Positions 1 to 7,469 of a stretch of DNA of 64,000 nt are shown here, piece after piece; within the stretch, counting starts at the first letter, position 1; each line of letters opens with the position of its first letter. Under the pieces are notes generated by a model. The model saw only the letters and a program-made list of their open reading frames with translations. It was not told the origin of the DNA and did not search any database. Location: NCBI GenBank assembly GCA_016177845.1, contig JACOUO010000016.1:1-64000 (forward strand), given 5' to 3'. A program made the position numbers and the translations under genes. The DNA comes from Deltaproteobacteria bacterium (GTDB lineage Bacteria; Desulfobacterota; GWC2-55-46).

Positions 1-8
1 AAGATTAG

Positions 9-39
9 GTTTGCCGGATATGGGTAATAACCGGCAAAC
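9..39. repeat. Perfect inverted repeat upstream of rep; candidate replication origin hairpin
   Basis: A 9-bp arm GTTTGCCGG (9-17) is repeated as its exact reverse complement CCGGCAAAC (31-39) around a 13-nt loop. It lies 45 bp upstream of a rolling-circle-type Rep gene. Rolling-circle elements often keep the double-strand origin, a hairpin with the nick site in the loop, close to rep, so this is a candidate origin. A terminator of an upstream gene is the alternative, but no T-run follows on the plus strand. Confidence 0.45.
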
Positions 40-83
40 TCGTACAGTTTTACTAAATCAAAAGGAGATAAGAAGAGAAAGAG

Positions 84-926
84 ATGGGAATTGATAAGCT
101 TAACCTGACTATATATGAAGCTCCTGATATTCAATATCTGGAGTGGTCTGGAGATGTTAAAAAAGATGAATACAGAATGAAGCATTACCAGTACTTCTGC
201 AAGCTGGATAAAGCAGAGGTGATGTGGAAGCCTCACAAGTACAGTGCCGAAACGAATCTTAACTTCCCTTATTGCAAGATCGATATCAATCCAAAATACT
301 TTGATAACTTTGTAGATCTATACAACTACATGATGCGGATATTCGGAGAAGATAAAACTATTGAGCTTAGCAAGTTTAGGGTAACAAGAATCGATTTGGC
401 ATCTGACATTGAAGGGCTTTCATTTGATACTGCCATAAGCCGCTTATATGTTCTTGGCTACAGGCGTGACGGGCTGAGCATAATTGCAGGCAGCACAATG
501 TATTTAGGCTCAAATCCATTGATAAGGGTTTATGACAAGCTCAAGGAGATAAAATACAGGGTCAAAAAAGGCCATCTGATAACTGAGTATGAAAAGAACA
601 TCCTTGAAGCTAAAAAGACGGTCACAAGATTCGAGATCGCCATTCAACCTAAGCAAATGACTCTTGAAGATGTAGTTAATGATTACTGCGGATTAGCCTC
701 TTATTTTGACAAGTGCAGGTTCTATAACTTTGAAGATGATGAAAAGATTTCCTCTTTGGGAGGTTTACAGTTCCTTATGTCTCAAATGCGTAGGGAAAAG
801 AGAGCTGCCTTTGAGAAGTACAAGGACAATCAACTTGCTTCGCTTATAAAGGAGAATTACATAGCCTCTGTGACGGATTGGTTCTGCGGGGTTAAAAGCT
901 CATACTTCAAGGAGATGCCGTTCTAA
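84..926 (+). CDS. Putative rolling-circle replication initiation protein (phage/plasmid Rep, gene II/X-like)
   Basis: 280 aa. It contains the pattern VTRIDLASD near residues 100-108, IRVYDKLKEI near 147-156 and TRFEIAIQ near 181-188. These resemble the R-x-D, Y-D-K and R-x-E blocks of replication initiation factors of filamentous phages and rolling-circle plasmids (Rep_trans / Phage_X-type families). Such proteins nick one strand at the origin through a tyrosine. An AAAGGAGAT-like purine stretch lies about 15 nt before the ATG. The stop overlaps the next gene as TAATG. Context with an excisionase-like HTH and an integrase next to a tRNA supports an integrated mobile element. Family assignment is by motif only; the catalytic tyrosine was not assigned. 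Confidence 0.65.
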   Translation: MGIDKLNLTIYEAPDIQYLEWSGDVKKDEYRMKHYQYFCKLDKAEVMWKPHKYSAETNLNFPYCKIDINPKYFDNFVDLYNYMMRIFGEDKTIELSKFRVTRIDLASDIEGLSFDTAISRLYVLGYRRDGLSIIAGSTMYLGSNPLIRVYDKLKEIKYRVKKGHLITEYEKNILEAKKTVTRFEIAIQPKQMTLEDVVNDYCGLASYFDKCRFYNFEDDEKISSLGGLQFLMSQMRREKRAAFEKYKDNQLASLIKENYIASVTDWFCGVKSSYFKEMPF

Positions 927-1240
927 TGAAGCTCGTAACGATAAAAGAGATCTCCGAAACCCTTAAAGTAAAAGAATCAACCCTTTACTCTTGGGTGCAT
1001 AACGGGATTGTACCTTTTTACAAGCTTAACGGGCTTCTGCGCTTCGATATGGCTGAAATAATGGAATGGGTCAAGAACTCAAAACCAATCGCTTACAAGC
1101 CAAATAAAGAGCTTAAAAGGGCACAATCCGAGGACATTAATCTGATAGTCAAGAGAGCTATTGAACAGGCAAAGGGCAAGAGGTATAATCCATCCAAACG
1201 GGAAACCAGCCTAAGTCAAGGTCTCAGGAAGGAGGATTAA
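926..1240 (+). CDS. Excisionase-like helix-turn-helix DNA-binding protein
   Basis: 104 aa. The first 50 residues read as a MerR/excisionase-type winged HTH (HTH_17): TIKEISETLKVKESTLYSWV followed by G-I-V-P, a wing with LRFD, then EIMEWV. The C-terminal half is basic and lysine-rich. It starts inside the stop codon of rep (TAATG), and its own stop overlaps the original ATG of the integrase gene in the same way, so the three genes form a translationally coupled operon. The likely role is directing excision or regulating the element; a plain regulator is also possible. Confidence 0.7.
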   Translation: MKLVTIKEISETLKVKESTLYSWVHNGIVPFYKLNGLLRFDMAEIMEWVKNSKPIAYKPNKELKRAQSEDINLIVKRAIEQAKGKRYNPSKRETSLSQGLRKED

Positions 1241-2293
1241 TGGGACTTTTCCACAGGGGCAACTGATAAGAAGCTTGCGGAAAAGATCCATGCAAAGGTT
1301 CTAACTCAAATCACAGAGGGCAAGTGGTTTGAAAGGCTTGAAGGGGAAAACAAAAGCCTCTGGGACTTGCTGGACAGGTATATAAATGAATACTCTGTCC
1401 ATAACAAAGCCCCTCATACTGTAAAGACGGATCAAGGAATGACTAATGAGATGAAGAATTTTTTTGGCAATACGCCCTTGATGGATGTTACGCCTCGTCT
1501 CATTGCTAACTACAAATCCTTTTGCAGGGAAAAGGGTCTTTCTCCGGCTTCCATAAACCACAGGCGAGGCTTACTTCGCCATGCCTTCAATCTTGCCATT
1601 AAAGAATGGGAATGGGTTAAAGAAAACCCCGTAAACAGGATCAGCAGGGAGAAGGTGAATAACGCAAGGGATAGATGGCTTACTTTTGAGGAAGAGACGA
1701 GCCTTCTTGATAACTGCGTTATATATGTTATCTGCAAAGAAAATGTTAAGGAGCCAAGATACTGGCTCAAGGAGATTGTCCTGTTTGCCCTTAATACGGG
1801 TATGAGGCAGGATGAAATCCTTTCCCTTGAATGGCCTAACATAGACCTTTTCCGGCGCACTGCAACGGTTGTACGTTCCAAGAACGGGGAAAAAAGAACC
1901 ATTCCCTTAAATCTTAAGGTTTTAGAATTGCTGAAGGAGAAATCGAAGGTAAGACACATAAAGAACAACTTTGTTTTTGCCAGTGAAGCAGGAACAAAGG
2001 TTGATCATAGAAATCTTTTAAGAGCCTTCTATAACGCCTTGGAAAAGACAGGTATAGAGGACTTCAGGTTTCATGACCTTCGCCATACCTTCGCAACTAG
2101 GCTAGCTCAAGCAGGGGTAGACCTTTACAAGATCTCAAAGCTTCTAGGCCATAAGGATATAAAGATGACAATGAGGTATTCGCACCATTACCCTGAGAGT
2201 CTGAGGGATGGCGTAGAGGTCTTGGACAGGATTAGCACAATTTTAGCACAATCAAAAGAAAAGGGATCAGCCCTTATTGAGCTAACCCCTTGA
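1240..2293 (+). pseudogene. Tyrosine recombinase/integrase with frameshifted, deleted N-terminus
   Basis: The C-terminal catalytic domain is intact: Arg in LNTGMRQDE, Lys in RSKNGEKR, H-x-x-R in HDLRHTF, His in LLGHKD, and the nucleophile Tyr in MRYSHH. The ATG at 1240 overlaps the excisionase stop but reads only MGLFHRGN and then hits TGA at 1264. The integrase frame is open from 1241 without a start codon until TTG at 1367, and already encodes STGATDKKLAEKIHAKV at 1250-1300. In relatives, an MGLF-type start is followed by an arm-type DNA-binding segment before an STG-TDKKLAEKI block. Here that segment is missing and the frame has shifted, consistent with a small deletion. Translation from TTG 1367 would give a 308-aa protein lacking the arm-binding domain, probably unable to recombine normally. 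Confidence 0.8.
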
Positions 2294-2299
2294 TTTTAT

Positions 2300-2376
2300 T
2301 GGTGCGCCCGGAGAGATTCGAACTCCCGACCCTCTGATTCGTAGTCAGATGCTCTATCCAGCTGAGCCACGGGCGC
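2300..2376 (-). tRNA. tRNA-Arg (anticodon ACG)
   Basis: The reverse complement folds as a cloverleaf of 77 nt: 7-bp acceptor stem GCGCCCG/CGGGCGC, anticodon loop CTACGAA giving ACG, T-arm with GTTCGAATC, and encoded CCA. The integrase reading frame ends 7 nt from its 3' end, so this tRNA 3' end is the likely chromosomal attachment site of the element. The matching outer repeat must lie left of the window. Confidence 0.97.
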
Positions 2377-2412
2377 ATTTGAATTGATTATTTGAGAAAA
2401 ACAGGCAAAAAC

Positions 2413-2504
<92 letters not shown>

Positions 2505-2550
2505 AGTGAAAAACGCAGAAATCTAAGCCTTTATATGTACCACGACTTTA

Positions 2551-2559
2551 TGGTATAAT
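2551..2559 (+). promoter_or_regulatory. Extended -10 promoter for the zinc-ribbon gene
   Basis: TGGTATAAT is a perfect TATAAT hexamer preceded by the TG of an extended -10. No good -35 is seen. It points at the zinc-ribbon gene about 90 bp downstream. Confidence 0.5.
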
Positions 2560-2647
2560 CAAGGCTGCTTTGAGAAAAGATTACCATTTCTCAGAATTTT
2601 ATATTATATATGAATCCAATACTCAAGTAAAACAAAAGGATAGCCTG

Positions 2648-3157
2648 ATGAGTGACGAATTTAAAATCTGCCCAGAGTGCGGGGCAGAATACTTTCCGCA
2701 CGCTATTGAATGCAGAACCTGTGAAATTGCCCTTGTATTCGCCTCAGAGCTTGAGAAGAAAAAACAGGCCCAGCCTCAGGCAGCAGGCTCTCTCGTATGC
2801 ATAGAAGAAGGCACGCTTGAGCGCGTCTCAGACCTCGCCAACGCCCTCGGGTCAATCGGGTTTGAGGCAAGCGTATACAAGATGGGCCAAGGCAGTTCCT
2901 GCGGAGGCGGCTTTGGCCTGTTTGTTGACCAGGCAATAGCCAGAAGCGCAGTAAAGGAACTCGAAACAATATGGCAAAGGCTCTACCCTGAGCTGAAAGA
3001 AAGCGAAAAGCGGCTTGAAGCAGGGCTATGCCCGGCATGCGGCTCTAATGTGAAGGAGTCTGATACGGAATGCCCGGACTGCGGTCTGAACCTTTTTGCT
3101 GACCCGGGCGGGTTTGATTCGTGCGGGGGCGGAGGCTGCGGCAGCGGCTGTTCATAA
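2648..3157 (+). CDS. Zinc-ribbon protein with Gly/Cys-rich tail, function unknown
   Basis: 169 aa from the ATG at 2648, chosen because AAAGGA lies 7 nt upstream; the frame is open further upstream without such a site. Two CxxC-x(n)-CxxC zinc ribbons flank a central domain: CPECG...CRTC near residues 7-24, and CPACG...CPDCG near 129-148. The last 14 residues are glycine and cysteine (SCGGGG-CGSGCS). The central part is predicted mixed alpha/beta and resembles putative-signal-transducing (DUF2007-like) domains that are often fused to zinc ribbons, but that is a weak match. No enzymatic motif is visible, so I give no function. Confidence 0.75.
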   Translation: MSDEFKICPECGAEYFPHAIECRTCEIALVFASELEKKKQAQPQAAGSLVCIEEGTLERVSDLANALGSIGFEASVYKMGQGSSCGGGFGLFVDQAIARSAVKELETIWQRLYPELKESEKRLEAGLCPACGSNVKESDTECPDCGLNLFADPGGFDSCGGGGCGSGCS

Positions 3158-3166
3158 TTAAAAATC

Positions 3167-3931
3167 TTATTTCTTCAGCTTTCTGCCGTTCTTATCAAGG
3201 AAGGGGTAATTCTTAAGCCCTATCCTCTGCAATTTGCACTTTAAAGCCGTTCCAAGGACGCCGAAGCCATAGATAACGCTTCTTCTGAAGTTTATCGATG
3301 ACGCTTCGGCAAAGTATTTTGTAGGACAGCTTATCTCGCCTATCCTGAAACCAAAATAGACTGCCTGCGCAAGCATCTGATTATCAAAGACAAAATCATC
3401 TGAATTTTCAAGCAGGGGTATGGACTCAAGCACCTCTTTGCTGAATGCCCTGTAGCCTGTGTGATACTCTGATATCTTCTCATTTAAAAGCAGGTTTTCA
3501 GCCAGTGTCAGAAACCTGTTGGATATGTACTTATAAACAGGCATTCCGCCTTTAAGCGCGCCTGTCCCCAGCACCCTTGAGCCCAATACCACATCATATT
3601 CGCCAGAGGCGATCATAGAGGCCATAGCGGTTATAAGCTTGGGCGCGTACTGGTAGTCCGGGTGCACCATTACTACTATATCTGCGCCGAGCCTTAAGGC
3701 CTCGGTGTAGCAGGACTTCTGGTTGCCGCCGTACCCCTTGTTCTTCTCATGGACGACTATATGCTTTATGCCGAGCCTTTTGCCTTCCTCAACCGTATTG
3801 TCCTTACTGCAGTCATCCACAAGGACAACTTCATCGACAATATCAAAAGGGATATCGTTATAAGTCTTAAGCAGGGTTTTTTCCGCATGATAGGCGGGCA
3901 TCACGACTACTACTTTTTTTCCATGCAGCAT
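3167..3931 (-). CDS. Family 2 glycosyltransferase (dolichyl/undecaprenyl-phosphate sugar transferase type)
   Basis: 254 aa. The GT-A fold signature is clear: [14 protein letters not shown] at the N-terminus, [12 protein letters not shown] for nucleotide binding, and an acidic metal-binding motif in MVHPDYQY. It resembles DPM1-type polyprenyl-phosphate glycosyltransferases that load a sugar on a lipid carrier at the inner face of the membrane. No transmembrane anchor is seen. The neighbouring TMTC-like membrane proteins would use lipid-linked sugars, so the three may cooperate in glycosylation. That functional link is inferred from position only, as they are on opposite strands. Confidence 0.85.
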   Translation of the reverse strand: MLHGKKVVVVMPAYHAEKTLLKTYNDIPFDIVDEVVLVDDCSKDNTVEEGKRLGIKHIVVHEKNKGYGGNQKSCYTEALRLGADIVVMVHPDYQYAPKLITAMASMIASGEYDVVLGSRVLGTGALKGGMPVYKYISNRFLTLAENLLLNEKISEYHTGYRAFSKEVLESIPLLENSDDFVFDNQMLAQAVYFGFRIGEISCPTKYFAEASSINFRRSVIYGFGVLGTALKCKLQRIGLKNYPFLDKNGRKLKK

Positions 3932-4100
3932 AATTCACCAAAACACTAAGTTATTTGCGACACTTCAGAAAAAATTATTGCAAATTGGCATTGCCATGTC
4001 AATTGAAAACACCCGGAGGCCCCAATCACAAACCTTTTGACCTTGGAGCCTGTTTTAAGCAATAATAACAAGGTTTATAACCTACTGCGGGTCAGGGACA

Positions 4101-5804
4101 ATGCCTCAAAAGACAAACTCAACTCAAGGCTTAAGTTTAACTCCGGCAAATCTAATCTCAGCCGCCGCAGTTGCCTTTATAGCTTTCGCTGTTTTTCTCC
4201 CATCCCTCTGGAACGGGTTCGTTTTCTGGGACGACCAGCAGTATGTTTATGAAAACCCTCTTATCCAGTCCCTTGACCTTGAGTTCGTAAAGACCATTTT
4301 TACCACCGTTCAGATATCAAACTGGCACCCGCTTACAATGCTCTCCCATGCCATTGATTACGCTCTCTGGGGCCTTAATCCGCTCGGCCACCACCTTACA
4401 AACATCATCTTTCACGGCGTAAATACATTTTTATTTTTTCTTATCGCCCTGAAACTTGGAAATGCCGCAAAAGGAACATCATCAAAAACCTCTCTCATCA
4501 TGGCCCTTGTTGCCTCGCTCCTTTTTGCTATCCATCCTCTGCATGTGGAATCTGTCGCATGGGTATCGGGCAGAAAGGATGTGCTTAGCACATTTTTCAT
4601 ATTCCTCACAGTGCTTTGTTACCTGAGATACTCTTCAAAAAGAGATGCGTTTAATTACGCCACGAGCCTTTTGCTCTTTGCGCTTGCGCTGATGAGCAAA
4701 CCAATGGCAGTAACGCTGCCGGTTGTTCTACTCATACTTGATTTTTATCCTCTGGAGAACTTGAACGCAAAATCGATTATTGAAAAAATCCCTTTTTTCA
4801 TTCTGAGCGCCATTTCCTCTCTTGCCACCTTACTCGCTCAGAAGTCATCCGCCGCTTCTCTTGAGACCATCCCGTTCGGGTGGCGCATCCTTACTGCCAT
4901 CAAGGCATACATCTTCTATCTCTATAAGATGCTCCTGCCTTTTGGGCTTGCCCCGTACTATCCTTATCCTTTAGAGATAAGCCTCTTTAGCATTGAGTAC
5001 ATCGGCTCAGCCATCGTTCTTATTGGTATTACGGTCTTTTCAATCGTTTACTTGAAAAGAAATAAGATTTTTTTTGCAGCATGGCTTTTCTACCTCGTCA
5101 CTTTATTACCCGTAATCGGGCTTATTCAGGTCGGGGCGCAGGCAGCAGCAGACCGCTACACTTATCTCCCTGCTTTAGGGCCTTTCATGCTCGCCGGGGC
5201 AGCCACAGCTTTTTTTGCTGAAAAGATTAACAGAAAGGCCGTTGCCGCCGGAGTTATCATAATCTCCATAGCTCTGTCTTTGCTTTCCATCAAACAGATA
5301 GGCGTGTGGAAAGATTCAATGACGCTTTGGTCCCATGAGGTAAATGTATATCCTGATACCGCTGCGCTCGGCTACATGAACAGGGCCGCGGTTTACAGTA
5401 AAGCAGGCGAGGTTGAAAAATCCCTTGAAGACCTCACAAAGGCCATCTCGATAAAGCAAGACTATAAAGAGGCGTACTTTAACCGCTCAATCGTTTACAA
5501 GGAGCTTGGCAGATACGATGAGGCGATAGGTGACCTGAATGCCGCAATCGAGCTCAACCCAAAATTCGCAAGGGCTTACAATAACAGGGGCAGTCTCCAT
5601 AAAAAACTTGGGGCATACGAGCCGGCCATAAAAGATTATCAGAAGGCAATTGAACTAAGTCCGCAAAACGCCTCCGCTTATTTCAACCTGTGCCTTGCTT
5701 ACTACGAAACAGGCAACATGGAACTTGCCCTCGCCAATGCCAGAAAGGCGGCTGACCTTGGGCTGCCTCAGGCAGCTGAGTTCATAAGGGCGCAGGGGTT
5801 CTGA
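4101..5804 (+). CDS. TMTC-like membrane glycosyltransferase with C-terminal TPR repeats (copy 1)
   Basis: 567 aa. About ten hydrophobic segments occupy residues 15-415, followed by three to four tetratricopeptide repeats to the end. The first extracytoplasmic loop carries NGFVFWDDQQYV, an aspartate pair where GT-C enzymes (PMT, TMTC) have their catalytic acid; loop motifs NWHPLT and HPLHVESVAWVSGRKD are also typical. The fold fits transfer of a sugar from a polyprenyl phosphate to a protein or lipid on the periplasmic side, but the substrate is unknown. The start is the first ATG; the upstream SD is weak. A paralogue follows after one base. Confidence 0.75.
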   Translation: MPQKTNSTQGLSLTPANLISAAAVAFIAFAVFLPSLWNGFVFWDDQQYVYENPLIQSLDLEFVKTIFTTVQISNWHPLTMLSHAIDYALWGLNPLGHHLTNIIFHGVNTFLFFLIALKLGNAAKGTSSKTSLIMALVASLLFAIHPLHVESVAWVSGRKDVLSTFFIFLTVLCYLRYSSKRDAFNYATSLLLFALALMSKPMAVTLPVVLLILDFYPLENLNAKSIIEKIPFFILSAISSLATLLAQKSSAASLETIPFGWRILTAIKAYIFYLYKMLLPFGLAPYYPYPLEISLFSIEYIGSAIVLIGITVFSIVYLKRNKIFFAAWLFYLVTLLPVIGLIQVGAQAAADRYTYLPALGPFMLAGAATAFFAEKINRKAVAAGVIIISIALSLLSIKQIGVWKDSMTLWSHEVNVYPDTAALGYMNRAAVYSKAGEVEKSLEDLTKAISIKQDYKEAYFNRSIVYKELGRYDEAIGDLNAAIELNPKFARAYNNRGSLHKKLGAYEPAIKDYQKAIELSPQNASAYFNLCLAYYETGNMELALANARKAADLGLPQAAEFIRAQGF

Positions 5805-5805
5805 C

Positions 5806-7467
5806 ATGGAATGCAATATCAAAAGACAAAATATCGTCTTTGCCCTTCCTGCAGCAATTATAACTTTTTTGATGTACCTGGGCTCTCTCAGGAACGGGTT
5901 TGTAAACTGGGACGACCCCGGCTACATACTTGAAAATCCCAATCTCGCATCTTTCAATTTCAAATGGATATTTACCGAGCTTTTTTATTCGAACTGGCAT
6001 CCTTTGACAACGCTCTCCTATGTCATTGATTTCAATGTCTGGGGGCTAAATCCTTTCGGATATCATCTTGAGAATGTAATCCTTCACGCGATAAATACAT
6101 TCTTTGTTGCCGTCCTCACGATGAGGCTTGTCGAGCTGAAATCCGCTCAGAAGGGTTTGATTATTTTTGCGGGGCTTTTCTCGGGGCTGCTCTTCGGGCT
6201 TCATCCACTGCATGTAGAATCTGTGGCATGGATATCTGAGAGAAAGGATGTGCTCTGCGGCTTCTTCTTTTTTCTGACGATTTTAAGTTATATCAAATAC
6301 TGTTCTACAAACAGCGTAGTCAGCTTTCTTTCATCTCTTATCTTTTTCTCCCTTGCGCTTATGAGCAAACCAATGGCAATCACCTTGCCCGTTGTATTGA
6401 TGCTTATTGACTTCTACCCGCTTGAGAGATTTTCATTTAAAAATATAGGAAAGATTGTAGTTGAGAAAATTCCTTTTTTCGCGCTCTCTTTGATTTCAGC
6501 GATACTGACCGTACTTGCCCAGCAGAAGAGCACTGCCCTTGTCTCCCTTAAATCATATTCAATCCTTGAGCGCATAGGACTTGCTGTAAGGGGTTTTGGT
6601 TTTTACCTTTATAAAACCGTTCTGCCTTTTAATCTGTCCCCGTTCTACCCGAGGCCTTCGGAGGCTGAGCTTTTTAACTCCGTCTTTCTCATCTCGCTTC
6701 TCGTTATCATCGCTTTGACTGTCCTGTGCCTGATATTCCTGAAAAAGAAAATTTTTCTTGCCTCATGGCTTTATTTCCTGATTACGCTTATTCCTGTGAT
6801 TGGGATAATTCAGGTAGGCAATCAGGCTGCGGCTGACAGATACACCTATATCCCGAGTGCGAGCCTTTTTATATTGGCTGGTGTGGCGCTGGGGCTGCTC
6901 TATTCCAAAGGTGAAAAAAAATCCTTCCGCATCATCATCGCGGTTTTAAGCTTTTTATTTTTTATCCCCCTTTCATATCTGACAGTAAAACAAATAGCTG
7001 TCTGGAAGGATTCTGTTACGCTCTGGAGCCATGCGATAAAGGTCTACCCTGATAAAATCGAGATAGCCTATTACAACCGTGGGCTTGCCTATGACAGGGA
7101 AGGGAGATTCGATAGCGCGCTTTCAGATTACACCAAGGCGATTGCCGCATATCCTGAATATGTGGACGCGTATGTAAACAGGGGAATTGTGTACGGAGAG
7201 CTTAACGAGCTTGGAAAAGCAATAGAGGATTTCAACAAGGCAGCTGAAATCAATCCCGCATACGCAAACACCTTTTTAAACAGAGGCACGGCATACATCT
7301 CTCTACAAAGATTTGACCTTGCCGTCGCTGATTTTCAGAAGGTATTGGAACTCCAGCCTGACAACGCAATAGCCAACTACAACCTCGGGCTTGCGTACTC
7401 AAGACTTGGGGACAACCCAAGGGCCTCGGTTTATTTTCAGAGAGCCTCTCAGCTCGGGCTCAGGTAA
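5806..7467 (+). CDS. TMTC-like membrane glycosyltransferase with C-terminal TPR repeats (copy 2)
   Basis: 553 aa, the same architecture as the preceding gene: multi-pass GT-C-like membrane part with NGFVNWDDPGYI, NWHPLT and HPLHVESVAWISERKD, then TPRs beginning near residue 415 (AYYNRGLAYDREGRFDSAL). By eye about half of the residues match copy 1, so the pair arose by tandem duplication. Its ATG is one base after the stop of copy 1, implying one transcript; AGGGG before that stop can serve as ribosome site. Conservation of both DD motifs suggests that both copies are active. Confidence 0.75.
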   Translation: MECNIKRQNIVFALPAAIITFLMYLGSLRNGFVNWDDPGYILENPNLASFNFKWIFTELFYSNWHPLTTLSYVIDFNVWGLNPFGYHLENVILHAINTFFVAVLTMRLVELKSAQKGLIIFAGLFSGLLFGLHPLHVESVAWISERKDVLCGFFFFLTILSYIKYCSTNSVVSFLSSLIFFSLALMSKPMAITLPVVLMLIDFYPLERFSFKNIGKIVVEKIPFFALSLISAILTVLAQQKSTALVSLKSYSILERIGLAVRGFGFYLYKTVLPFNLSPFYPRPSEAELFNSVFLISLLVIIALTVLCLIFLKKKIFLASWLYFLITLIPVIGIIQVGNQAAADRYTYIPSASLFILAGVALGLLYSKGEKKSFRIIIAVLSFLFFIPLSYLTVKQIAVWKDSVTLWSHAIKVYPDKIEIAYYNRGLAYDREGRFDSALSDYTKAIAAYPEYVDAYVNRGIVYGELNELGKAIEDFNKAAEINPAYANTFLNRGTAYISLQRFDLAVADFQKVLELQPDNAIANYNLGLAYSRLGDNPRASVYFQRASQLGLR

Positions 7468-7469
7468 TC

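Noticed and set aside
9-39. Hairpin as an intrinsic terminator
   Set aside because: No T-run follows on the plus strand and the upstream gene is not visible; origin hairpin kept as the preferred but unproven reading.
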